From positions 186,001 through 250,000 of the forward strand of contig NZ_CAKAKL010000004.1 in the NCBI RefSeq assembly GCF_916619195.1: 64,000 nt of DNA. The letters run 5' to 3'. Below, in pieces: positions 44,583 through 52,269 of this stretch. Every line of letters begins with the position of its first letter. Positions within the stretch are counted from its first letter, which is position 1. The notes under the pieces were generated by a model, which did not search any database, was not told the DNA's origin, and saw only the letters and a list, made by a program, of their open reading frames with translations. A program made the position numbers and the translations under genes. The DNA comes from Inquilinus sp. Marseille-Q2685. Lineage in GTDB: Bacteria; Pseudomonadota; Alphaproteobacteria; DSM-16000; Inquilinaceae.

Positions 44583-45452
44583 TCAGCTCCGTGCGGGCGC
44601 AAGCGCAAAATCATAGTGAAGGTGCCGATATGGCTCTTTAACGGTCGTTCCATCCGGAGCGGTGCCGGCCGGCAGCTCCTCGAACGGTCGAACGAGTGAA
44701 TCCTTCACTCCGAAGACGACGTCGGAGTCGAGGTACTCGTCTCCTGCCACGAACACGTGCGTGATCAGCGGCTCACAGCCTGGCGCGCCGATCATGAAAT
44801 GTACGTGGCCGGGTCGGTAGGGGTGCCGCCCCTGCGCGTCCAGCATCTGCCCGACGGGCCCGTCGTTCGGGATCGGATAGGCAGCCGGCATGATGGTCCA
44901 GAAATGGAACTTGCCACCCGCATCGGTACGCAGCCGCGCCCGCATAGTGATGCCGCGGGTCTCATCGAGTTGCTGGACGTCGTAGTAGCCATCCCCGTCG
45001 GAATGCCACACATCGACCATGGCGCCAGCGATCGGGCCGTCGTTTGCGCGGCGCACGGAACCCGTGACGAGCAGCGGCTGACCTTCGACGTCTGGGGAGA
45101 TGTCGGCGCCGAGCTCGACCTCAGGCGCCTCCTGCACGTAGAACGGGCCAAGCACCGTCGTCTCGGTAGCATCGCCGGGCAGGCGGTGGTTGATTGCGTC
45201 GACCAGCATCGACACGCCTAACGCGTCCGACAGGAGGATGAACTCCTGCCGGTTCTTGTCGCACATGTGGCCGGTGCGCGTTAAGAAGTCGATGGCCCAT
45301 TCCCATTCGGCCTGAGTCGGCTCAACCTCTCGAATGAAATCGTGGAGGTGGCGTACGAGGGCATCGCTGATCTGCCGGACGCGCGGGTTCTTCGCATTCG
45401 CGACCCGCTCGCGGACGGCATCGGTGATCGAATGCTCGTCGAAGTTTCTCAT
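44583..45452 (-). CDS. Hydroxyquinol 1,2-dioxygenase (intradiol)
   Basis: A 289-residue non-haem Fe(III) intradiol dioxygenase. The N-terminal alpha-helical linker domain is followed by the beta-sandwich. Iron ligands are visible: Y157 (DGYYDVQ), Y212 (HPYRPGH), H216 and H218 (GHVHF). The sequence agrees best with hydroxyquinol 1,2-dioxygenases (LGPFYVQEAPEVELGADISPDVEGQPLLVTGSVR), which open 1,2,4-trihydroxybenzene to maleylacetate; catechol 1,2-dioxygenase is the alternative. The next gene upstream encodes maleylacetate reductase, which favours hydroxyquinol. Last gene of its operon. Confidence 0.92.
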   Translation of the reverse strand: MRNFDEHSITDAVRERVANAKNPRVRQISDALVRHLHDFIREVEPTQAEWEWAIDFLTRTGHMCDKNRQEFILLSDALGVSMLVDAINHRLPGDATETTVLGPFYVQEAPEVELGADISPDVEGQPLLVTGSVRRANDGPIAGAMVDVWHSDGDGYYDVQQLDETRGITMRARLRTDAGGKFHFWTIMPAAYPIPNDGPVGQMLDAQGRHPYRPGHVHFMIGAPGCEPLITHVFVAGDEYLDSDVVFGVKDSLVRPFEELPAGTAPDGTTVKEPYRHLHYDFALAPARS

Positions 45453-45498
45453 TGTCGCTCCTTAGCATTCCAGCTTCCCGCCCAGTATCGTCCAAAGA

Positions 45499-46560
45499 TT
45501 AGACGCTTGGCGGATCACCCGACCAAGCACGTGCGATCAAGTCCCTGATGGCATCTGCGCGAACGGGGACCGGGTTGGGATAGGGGCTTTGCGCGACGAC
45601 CTCCGCCGCTCGATCAATGCCGTCCACCGGCATGCCGAGGTCGCGCAGTGCTCGCCTCGCGCCGAGACGCCCTGCCAGATCGAACATACCGAGGGCGGCG
45701 TCCATCGTACCGAGCGCCCGCGCGATGCGCCCCATCGCGCCCGGTGCACCGGCGGCGTTGTAGGCGATCACGTGAGGCAGGACGACGGTGTGCGTCTCCG
45801 CGTGCGGAAGGTCGAACGTGCCGCCCAGGGTGTGACAGAGCTTGTGATGCAGCGCCATGCTGACCGTCCCAAGGCAGGCGCCACACAGCCAAGCGCCGTA
45901 GAGCGCGTCCGAGCGGGCCTCTCGGTCCTTCGGATCATTCGCGATGGTCGGCAGCGCGCCCGCCAGGGCTCTGATGCCCTCCTCTGCCATAAGCGCGACG
46001 ACCGGGTTGCAGTCCGCCGCGTAGAGAGCCTCGACGGCATGCGCGATGGCGTTGATTCCCGAGGTCCCCGAGAGGCCGGCCGGCAGCGTCATCGTCAAGT
46101 CGACGTCATAGACGACCGTCTCGGGAAGGACCTTTGGCGATTTCTGGATCGTCTTAAGCCCATTCTTCGTCTCGCCCAGAATCGACGTCATCTCCGAGCC
46201 CGCGTAGGTCGTCGGCACGACGACTTGCGGCAGGTCGGTCCGAAACGCGATCGCCTTGCCAAGGCCAGTAGTCGAGCCGCCGCCGATCGCGATGACGCCG
46301 TCGACCTTGTCGGCGAGCACGCGCGCCATCGCCCGGTCCGTCACCTCGACCGGAGTGTGCATCGTCGCATCAGAGAAGACGCCGACACACCGCCCGCCAA
46401 GTGACGCGGCAAGTTCCTTAGCAACCGCGCATTGAGGTGGCGTCGAGAGAACCAGGGCCCGCCGGACACCGAGTCGGTCGATCTCGTCGCCGAGATGAGC
46501 AAGCGCTCCGGACCCGAAAATGACACGCGACGGAAGCGCCTCATACACGAAGGATTGCAT
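45499..46560 (-). CDS. Maleylacetate reductase
   Basis: A 353-residue member of the iron-containing alcohol dehydrogenase fold. It reduces maleylacetate to 3-oxoadipate with NAD(P)H. Typical text: the FGSGALAHL start, IAIGGGSTTGLGKAIA cofactor loop, VPTTYAGSEMTSILGET, and MALHHKLCHTLGGTFDLPHAETH with the conserved His cluster. The length matches known enzymes (about 350). It is 46 bp upstream of the hydroxyquinol dioxygenase and 13 bp downstream of an NTF2-like gene. With the dioxygenase it forms a complete lower hydroxyquinol branch; beta-ketoadipate thiolysis genes must lie elsewhere. Confidence 0.94.
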   Translation of the reverse strand: MQSFVYEALPSRVIFGSGALAHLGDEIDRLGVRRALVLSTPPQCAVAKELAASLGGRCVGVFSDATMHTPVEVTDRAMARVLADKVDGVIAIGGGSTTGLGKAIAFRTDLPQVVVPTTYAGSEMTSILGETKNGLKTIQKSPKVLPETVVYDVDLTMTLPAGLSGTSGINAIAHAVEALYAADCNPVVALMAEEGIRALAGALPTIANDPKDREARSDALYGAWLCGACLGTVSMALHHKLCHTLGGTFDLPHAETHTVVLPHVIAYNAAGAPGAMGRIARALGTMDAALGMFDLAGRLGARRALRDLGMPVDGIDRAAEVVAQSPYPNPVPVRADAIRDLIARAWSGDPPSV

Positions 46561-46573
46561 AACCGTGTTCCCA

Positions 46574-47224
46574 CTATGCCTCGATCAGGAGAATCTCGCG
46601 TGAGCCGCGGTCGCCCGGCACACCGGTCGGCCCGCCACGCAGCCAGCCGGCGCCGCGCGCGTAAAGCGCCTCCACCTCGGGACCCGCGAGACCCGGCATG
46701 TCCATCTTCACTGGGTAGCCGATGCCGACTTGCAGGTACGCGAGATGACGATAGCCCTCCGGAAAACTCATCAAACGGTTCCGGTCGAGCTCCAGCGCTG
46801 CAGATGCATCGACAGGGTCAATGCGGTCCTTTTCGTAGATCGGCTGACGTAGCACCACGCCCCAGCGGCCGCCCACCTTCTCGATAAAGTCGTAGAACCG
46901 GCCAGTGCAGACGACGTCGCACTCGATTCCGTCCACGAACGCGCGCTGGCTGATGGTCATCTTAGTCTGCGCGATAGCGCGATCACCAACAACGTCGATT
47001 GAGGAGCCGCCGAGGAAGTGGAGGATCCGCACGCCCCTCGCGAACCCATCCTTGCTCATCCGGATGAACTCGTCCGCGGTTCCCTGGAACCAAGTCGCCA
47101 TCATCCGGCCGTCGGCTTGCCACACAGTCCGGAACCGCTCCCAGTCCCCAGCGTCGCGCCAAACTGCCCAGTTCTCCAGCATCTCGCGTATGGCGAAGCG
47201 CTCCGCCTGCTCGCTCGTCAGCAT
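46574..47224 (-). CDS. SnoaL/NTF2-like protein of the hydroxyquinol operon
   Basis: A 216-residue NTF2-like protein, first gene of the operon. The N-terminus has the SnoaL_4 pattern FAIREMLENWAVWRDAGDWERFRTVWQADGRMMATWFQGTADEFI. The middle carries sheet residues (AIAQTKMTISQRAFVDGIECDVVCTGRFYDFIEKVGGRWGVVLRQPIYEKDRIDPVD). About 70 extra C-terminal residues lie beyond the usual domain. Similar proteins are found beside aromatic ring-cleavage genes, where they may act as hydratase, decarboxylase-like or binding proteins. The function is unknown and the role in this pathway is inferred only from position. Confidence 0.85.
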   Translation of the reverse strand: MLTSEQAERFAIREMLENWAVWRDAGDWERFRTVWQADGRMMATWFQGTADEFIRMSKDGFARGVRILHFLGGSSIDVVGDRAIAQTKMTISQRAFVDGIECDVVCTGRFYDFIEKVGGRWGVVLRQPIYEKDRIDPVDASAALELDRNRLMSFPEGYRHLAYLQVGIGYPVKMDMPGLAGPEVEALYARGAGWLRGGPTGVPGDRGSREILLIEA

Positions 47225-47809
47225 CGTCCCTCATCCTCTTCGAAGATCGTTCTCGACAACGAACTGTTCTTATATATAAATTTACCTTACGCGGAAGTCC
47301 AGAGATGGCCAGGGACCCAAGCCGGGACGCTCGGCACATCACGACCCGCCACGCGACACGAATTTTGGGTGAAGAGAACGGCAGTGGAGCCCAGTTTCAG
47401 AAACGACCGCATCTCGCGGCGCAACAGCCTCTTCGATAAGGCTTTCAACCATATCATTGATGACCTGGTGATCTTCGCCCGAGCTTTGGCGCAACAGGCA
47501 ATACCCGCGGCGGCTTTGAGTGATATCGCGCTGTCAAGAGATCGTGCCGATACACGCAGATATCACCCAAGCGCTCCTGGTCATGGCGTTGGGCAGGGAA
47601 CACAGATACGACCCGAGAAGCGGTTCGATTTGGAAGAGTTCGCCATGGATATATCCGCAACTCTATCGAGGATGGCGTTTACCGACTGCCCAGGGAAGGC
47701 TCGGACGCGATGGCGCATGCAGTGCTGAGATCCCCCACCGGCTGAAGCATCAAAACCGGTACTTCTGCGGCTGTGGCCGCACAATCCCAGAATGAAAGGA
47801 CAGTAAACG
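47225..47809. other. Divergent region between hydroxyquinol operon and esterase-like gene
   Basis: 585 bp with no supported gene. The first 60 bp above the operon start are AT-rich (TTATATATAAATTT near 47268-47281) and likely include its promoter, with a GTTCT box. The remainder shows no clear coding or structural signal. Confidence 0.4.
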
Positions 47810-48517
47810 GTGGCGAAGTTTGTTTTTGTGCATGGAGCATTCCAGGGCGGCTGGGTCTATGCACGGGTCGCGCGTTTGCTTCGCGAAGCAGGACACGACG
47901 TCTACACGCCGACACTGACCGGGCTTGGGGAGCGCTCTCATCTGGCATACCATGCGATTACTTTAGATACACATATCCAGGACATCGTAAACGTATTCAA
48001 ATACGAGGATATCGCCGATGCCATTCTATGCGGTCATTCCTACGGAGGAATGGTTATCACCGGTGTAGCTGGTGAAATCGGTGAGCGCATCCGTACGCTC
48101 TTCTACATCGACGCCTATGCACCGGCTGACGGGCAGTCGCTGCTGGACATCACAGGGGCAGAAACGGCCTTGGCATTTCTGGATCAGGCGAGCCGAAACG
48201 GCGGCATGATCCCTCCTATTCCCGCCGCTACATTCAACGTGAACGAGGAAGATGCTTCCTGGGTTGACACAATGTCGGTGGCACAGCCACTGGCGACCTT
48301 TGTCCAAGGCGTGCGAACTGGTGTGGAATCAAACTCCGTTGCCAACCGGACATATGTTTTCGCGACCGCGAACGGGGGCGACTGGTTCGTCTCAACTCAC
48401 GCACGGCTAAAGGAGCATTCACAGTGGAAAGTGCATGAGATCGCATGTGGACACAACATCATGCTTGATCGCCCTCAAGAACTAGCCTCGCTACTGCAGA
48501 AAGAAGCGAATTGGTGA
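47810..48517 (+). CDS. Alpha/beta hydrolase, methylesterase-like
   Basis: A 235-residue Ser hydrolase starting with GTG (MAKFVFVHGAFQGGWVYARVARLLREAGHDVYTPTLTGLGERSHLAY), AAAGGA upstream. The pattern VHGAFQGGW, nucleophile S77 in LCGHSYGGMV and the His in IACGHNIMLDRPQELA match the small esterases related to plant methylesterases and salicylate esterase. No signal peptide. Base composition is lower in GC than its surroundings. An IS66 left end begins 12 bp after its stop. Confidence 0.9.
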   Translation: MAKFVFVHGAFQGGWVYARVARLLREAGHDVYTPTLTGLGERSHLAYHAITLDTHIQDIVNVFKYEDIADAILCGHSYGGMVITGVAGEIGERIRTLFYIDAYAPADGQSLLDITGAETALAFLDQASRNGGMIPPIPAATFNVNEEDASWVDTMSVAQPLATFVQGVRTGVESNSVANRTYVFATANGGDWFVSTHARLKEHSQWKVHEIACGHNIMLDRPQELASLLQKEANW

Positions 48518-48604
48518 GGACAAGAACTGTAAGCGATGTTCCGCGGCCACCTTTCGGTGGGACCGCTTAGGGCAGAAGCTCGGAGCTGAAGGAGGCTCCG
48601 ACAC

Positions 48605-49030
48605 ATGTCGATTTCAGAGCTTAAGCATATGCCGGAGCCGGTCCGGCGGGTGGAGATCTTCACGGGTGCGGGCAGGCGTCGGACCTGGTCGCCGGAGGAG
48701 AAGGCGGCGATCGTCGCCGAGAGCTATGGCGAGGGCGCGTCGGTCTGTGCCGTCGCTCGCCAGCACGGTCTGACGCCACAGCAGCTGTTCACCTGGCGTC
48801 GCCAGGCGCGGCAGCCGGTGGAGGACCTGCCGACGATGTTCGTGCCGGCGGTGTTGGAGACGACACAGCCGGAGCCGTCCACGGCACCCGCCCCGAGGCG
48901 CCGGGCTCGCCGCCGGTCGCAGGCGAACGGGATCGAGTTCGAGATCGGCGGGGTCGAGGTGCGGGTGGGAGCGGATGCGAACCCGCGGGCGATCGCGGCG
49001 GTGATCCAGGCGCTCAAGGCGGGCGCGTGA
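48605..49030 (+). CDS. tnpA: IS66 TnpA
   Basis: A 141-residue IS66 first-ORF protein. It has an N-terminal helix-turn-helix (RRRTWSPEEKAAIVAESYGEGASVCAVARQHGLTPQQLFTWRRQAR), a basic linker (APRRRARRRSQ) and a C-terminal segment GIEFEIGGVEVRVGADANPRAIAAVIQALKAGA. It is a DNA-binding accessory protein for transposition. It overlaps tnpB by 4 nt (GTGA). Appears intact. Confidence 0.92.
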   Translation: MSISELKHMPEPVRRVEIFTGAGRRRTWSPEEKAAIVAESYGEGASVCAVARQHGLTPQQLFTWRRQARQPVEDLPTMFVPAVLETTQPEPSTAPAPRRRARRRSQANGIEFEIGGVEVRVGADANPRAIAAVIQALKAGA

Positions 49031-49383
49031 TCGGGCCCTCCGGCACCGTCCGGGTCATGGTCGCGACGAAGCCGGTCGACTTCCGCAAGGGAGCCGAAGG
49101 GCTGGCGGCGCTGGCGCGTGAGACGATGCACACCGACCCGTTCTCCGGCGTGGTCTACGTGTTCCGGGCGAAGCGGGCGGACAGGGTGAAGCTGATCTTC
49201 TGGGATGGCACCGGCGTGGTGCTCGTCGCCAAGCGGCTGGAGGATGGCGAGTTCCGCTGGCCCCGACTGCAGGACGGGGTGATGCGGCTCAGCGCGGCCC
49301 AGCTTCAGGCGCTGCTCGAGGGTTTGGACTGGCGGCGGGTGCACGAGCCGCGGCGGCTCGTTGCGCCGGCGGCAGCGAGCTGA
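49027..49383 (+). CDS. tnpB: IS66 TnpB
   Basis: A 118-residue IS66 Orf2 protein starting with GTG: MIGPSGTVRVMVATKPVDFRKGAEGLAALARETMHTDPFSGVVYVFRAKRADRVKLIFWDGTGVVLVAKRLEDGEFRWP. This is the full, highly conserved TnpB pattern, and it is needed for IS66 transposition by an unclear mechanism. Intact and translationally coupled to tnpA. Confidence 0.93.
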   Translation: MIGPSGTVRVMVATKPVDFRKGAEGLAALARETMHTDPFSGVVYVFRAKRADRVKLIFWDGTGVVLVAKRLEDGEFRWPRLQDGVMRLSAAQLQALLEGLDWRRVHEPRRLVAPAAAS

Positions 49384-49440
49384 ACGAGACCGTCGCTCTG
49401 CCCCTTCAAACCGGATGCAAAGCGTGATTCCATCGGTCTC

Positions 49441-49926
49441 GTGACGACCGCCGCCGCCCTCCCCGACGATCCGGACATGCTCAAGGCGATGCTGCTCGCC
49501 GAACGGGCGGAGAGCGAACGGCTGCGCCAGATCATCAAGGAACTGCAGCGCCATCGGTTCGGGCGCCGGGCCGAGAGCCTGCCCGCGGAGCAACTCCAAC
49601 TCGGGCTGGAGGAAGCGGAGCAGGTCGAGGCGGCGGGGCACGCCGAGAGCGAGCAGGCGGTGCCGGCCGAGCGTAAAGCACGTGCCGTTCGGCGCCGGAT
49701 CAATCGCGGTGCGCTGCCGGCCCACCTGCCGCGGATCGAGACCGTGGTCGACGTGGAGCATCCGGTCTGCCCGTGCTGCTCCGGCACGCTGCATCGGATC
49801 GCCGACATCATCAGCCGCATCGTCAACGGACATCCCCAGAGCCGGCTCGACGAGCTCCTGCCCTGGGCCTATATCCCCAACGCGGAGTGCCGGGACTGGG
49901 CGAGCGCAGATGCCAGCGGAAGGTAA
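49441..49926 (+). pseudogene. tnpC: IS66 TnpC with in-frame deletion of the DDE core
   Basis: The 161-residue frame starts like a normal TnpC (DPDMLKAMLLAERAESERLRQIIKELQRHRFGRRAESLPAEQLQLGLEEAEQ), with the leucine-rich N-terminus and the zinc-finger start VCPCCSGTLHRI. It then jumps directly to ADIISRIVNGHPQSRLDELLPWAY, which is the extreme C-terminus of IS66 transposases. About 350 residues, including the whole catalytic domain, are missing while the frame is kept. It cannot transpose by itself. The junction is near 49800. Confidence 0.85.
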
Positions 49927-49931
49927 CGACG

Positions 49932-50171
49932 ATGAACACGCAGACCGCGACATGGCGCCAGAACGGGATTGATCCGGCCTGGTTCTTCGCCGAGCGCATC
50001 GGCTCGGTCAGGAGCAGCAAGAGCTACAATCGGCCGGGTGGCTGGTGGTTCCTGCCGGCCTGGCTGCCCGACACCGAGGAGCACGACATCGGGCCGTTCC
50101 AATCCAAAGCTCTCGCCCTCAGCGAAGCCGAACGCCTCACAGCCGAGCATCATCGGCAAAACCAGGGCTGA
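49932..50171 (+). CDS. 79-residue hypothetical protein, intact copy
   Basis: MNTQTATWRQNGIDPAWFFAERIGSVRSSKSYNRPGGWWFLPAWLPDTEEHDIGPFQSKALALSEAERL...HHRQNQG. It is preceded by GGAAGG and starts 5 bp after the tnpC stop. It is Trp-rich with no signal or membrane segment. A near-identical copy broken by one stop codon lies at 25078-25292, which argues that this is a genuine, mobile or formerly duplicated gene. Family unknown. Its 3' end overlaps the convergent HExxH gene by 35 nt. Confidence 0.6.
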   Translation: MNTQTATWRQNGIDPAWFFAERIGSVRSSKSYNRPGGWWFLPAWLPDTEEHDIGPFQSKALALSEAERLTAEHHRQNQG

Positions 50172-50790
50172 TCCCGCCAAGTCGCCGCTGCGGCTCCGAA
50201 TGTCGATACGGCGGAGCAGCCCGCATCAAACCTGGAGCCAACGCTTCATCGCAGGAAACGGTGTCCTCGCCTGGAAGCGCGGTAGCGACTTGATCGTGCT
50301 GGGTCAAGCCAGCTCCGTCGAAACCACGACGGAACGGGATCCGAGTGTCGATCCCAATCGCATGGGCAGCCGCGTAGCTCCAAGCGACGGCCTCGCACTC
50401 GCCGCATTGAAGGATGCCGCGTGCGATCGGATCTTCGTTGAGCTCGAGCGCCGTCGGGTGCGCTGCGAGCCAATCGTCCATGAGGGGACCGAGGTTCGAC
50501 AGATCGCCCGAAGCCTCGCTTCGGAAGACGCTCGGGATGACCGCGAGATGGCCTGCCTCGTGCAGGAGCTCGCTTGACACGTCATCGTCATATGACGCGA
50601 CGACGAGCCTGCCGCCATCGATGGCGACGTTCCTGAGGAAGCCCTTGACGGCGGGATCAAGGTCAATGATGATCCCCAGTTCGGAGAGGAAGGCGGCCGA
50701 TCTGGCGAAGGCACCTGTGATATCGATCCCGCGCGACCTGGCCATTGGTTCCGAATCGAGTTCACCGTTGAATCCGCGAACCCGTACCAC
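50137..50790 (-). CDS. Hypothetical protein with HEAGH zincin motif
   Basis: A 217-residue protein. The core reads SELLHEAGHLAVIPSVF (HExxH, about 75-79), followed some 54 residues later by GECEAVAWSYAAAHAIG, whose Glu could be the third zinc ligand. That is the pattern of small gluzincin-like or ImmA-like metallopeptidases. The last 25 residues (HSEPQRRLGGISPGFADDARL) look like read-through into rearranged DNA. GTG at 50790 is the listed start; ATG at 50745 (MARSRGID) is an alternative. The substrate is unknown. A protein-like frame continues upstream to 51035 in another phase, so an N-terminal part may have been lost by frameshift. Confidence 0.6.
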   Translation of the reverse strand: MVRVRGFNGELDSEPMARSRGIDITGAFARSAAFLSELGIIIDLDPAVKGFLRNVAIDGGRLVVASYDDDVSSELLHEAGHLAVIPSVFRSEASGDLSNLGPLMDDWLAAHPTALELNEDPIARGILQCGECEAVAWSYAAAHAIGIDTRIPFRRGFDGAGLTQHDQVATALPGEDTVSCDEALAPGLMRAAPPYRHSEPQRRLGGISPGFADDARL

Positions 50791-51617
50791 CGAGCCCTAT
50801 CCGGCGCGAGGCTCTCTGCATCGTTATCGACCCAGCCACGCCGCTCGCGAGTGATTGGTGGTCTCCAGACGCCGCTTACCAAGAACTGCCAGTCGAACTT
50901 TGAGATGCGATGTGGCGCTTGTCGGTTGACAGCATCAAGGCCTTTGGCGAGCGGCGCTGACCCAATAAGGTGGCGTTCCAGAGATGAATCTGTGATTCCG
51001 AAAGACGACCCCGAGAATGTCATCAATACTCCCAATCCGCACCCGGCCGCACAGAAACACTCTGAAGAGCCAAAATTTCCTTTCCGAGGCTGATATTATT
51101 TAAGCGCAACCAATATTCGCAATCTACGCTACAGAGAATCACCTTAATCTTCCGATATTTAAACAATCACACTCTAAGCACCTATTCTATATCTCTCGGA
51201 TCGGAGCACGAACAACATACATCCTCATTCTGGAATCATCCTCATTGGTCGGTGCAGGTCTGCGTCTGCGCCGGGCGCCAGGAAAAAGCCATGCAGCCCA
51301 TATGTTTTCGATGCTCAAGATTCTCGCCATGCAGACATACGCGCGCACGGGTTTGACCGCGCAGGAACTCAGCGGCGCAACCGTTGCCGTTTTCGCGAAG
51401 CTCAGCGAGCGCTTCTGCGGCAGGCTTGGCATCTCCTCCACCGATATCGAGCAGGAACATGTCCGCAGCCCGAAGACGCTGCGCGAGATGCAAGCGCCTC
51501 GCGGATGATGCCTGAGGAGCAGGATGGCGGGATGGGGCTGCGCTGTCCGTTTGTAGCCGGAACCAGGAAACCTGGTGGAATAGTCGAGGGTGTGGATGAG
51601 GACGAAGGTGCGGTAGA
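50791..51617. other. Mostly non-coding, partly AT-rich stretch
   Basis: Positions about 51080-51190 are strikingly AT-rich for this window. Two weak frames exist: minus-strand 51035-50780 (MTFSGSSFGITDSSLERHLIGSAPLAKGLDAVNRQ...), perhaps a shifted N-terminus of the HExxH gene, and plus-strand 51302-51508 (MFSMLKILAMQTYARTGLTAQELSGATVAVFAKLSERF...). Neither has a ribosome site or a known family. Confidence 0.35.
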
Positions 51618-51921
51618 GCGTGCGACGTGCGCTACTCGCGCCCTGGCCTCGGCGCTCGGGCCCGGTTTTAGCCTTCCCCTTGCAAGCTTGGCAGAACGCG
51701 GAGAGCCCCGCCTTTTGGGGCGGGGCTGTGTCTCAGATGTCGATCTGGATGGAGTTATAAAGAGGTGGTTGCGGGGACAGGATTGACCGCCTTCGGCGTT
51801 GCCTTCCGGCTCGCGTTGCGAGCCTGCAGGCCGAACCGACAGGATCATTCACCGATCCCCACAGTCAGATAGCCAGACGCCCCGTCCGGAGAACGGGGCG
51901 TCTGGCTATCTGGTTGCGGGG
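51618..51921. repeat. Dispersed repeat, copy C (with nested insertion)
   Basis: 51691-51921 equals 11012-11243 of copy A except for one T fewer in the hairpin loop, and includes the same nested insertion between GGTTGCGGGG at 51767-51776 and 51912-51921. To the left (51618-51690, GCGTGCGACGTGCGCTACTC...) it matches copy B instead. It is in the same orientation as copy A, 40.7 kb away. To the right of 51921 the similarity to A and B stops. Confidence 0.85.
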
Positions 51922-52269
51922 GCCTGCAAACATCTTTACTTGCGACCGCTCTCTCCGCTTCCCCTGCTGCTCCAGATGGACACAGCGCTCCTTGCAGAAA
52001 TATTTCGCACAGCAGCGTAGGAAACAGATCCAACAACAGTTGGGGGCACGGCCGACGGAAAATTTCAGGTGGCCGCAGGCAAAGGATCGTTCCCTCAGTG
52101 AGGATCGCAAGATAGCCCTGGTAGCAGAATGCCCGCCCCCACTTGCCTAGGCGCTGATCTGGGTTGGAATCGATCACAGCGCCATCATGGCAGTGTGGCG
52201 CTATTTAACAGTCCCATCGATATTTGAAATATCAAAGATGCTAAACGTAAGCGACTTTAAATAGGCTCG
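51922..52269. other. Non-coding stretch downstream of the GlxA-type gene
   Basis: No supported gene. The 52190-52260 segment is AT-rich. No clear hairpin terminator was found for the regulator gene ending at 52270. Confidence 0.4.

Larger units (their letters stand above)
48529..49926 (+). mobile_element. IS66-family element with internally deleted transposase
   Basis: The left end begins GTAAGCGATGTT, as IS66 elements do, followed by the usual tnpA-tnpB-tnpC order. The catalytic DDE part of tnpC is missing (see that entry) and no matching CGCTTAC right end is visible after it. The element is therefore a defective, non-autonomous remnant of about 1.4 kb instead of about 2.5 kb. Confidence 0.85.

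Noticed and set aside
47018-47728. 236-codon plus-strand frame over the promoter of the hydroxyquinol operon.
   Set aside because: Its first 200 bp are antisense to the NTF2-like gene and the rest has no protein-like pattern.
50304-51035. 243-codon minus-strand frame overlapping the HExxH gene.
   Set aside because: The part inside the HExxH gene is a shadow frame; only the first ~80 codons look protein-like, so it is recorded as a possible shifted N-terminus and not as a gene.
11012-51921. The 40.7-kb segment between direct repeats A and C as a single integrated island with attachment sites.
   Set aside because: There is no integrase or tRNA target at either end, and copy B inside shows the repeat is dispersed; repeat-mediated recombination remains possible but an att-site claim is unsupported.
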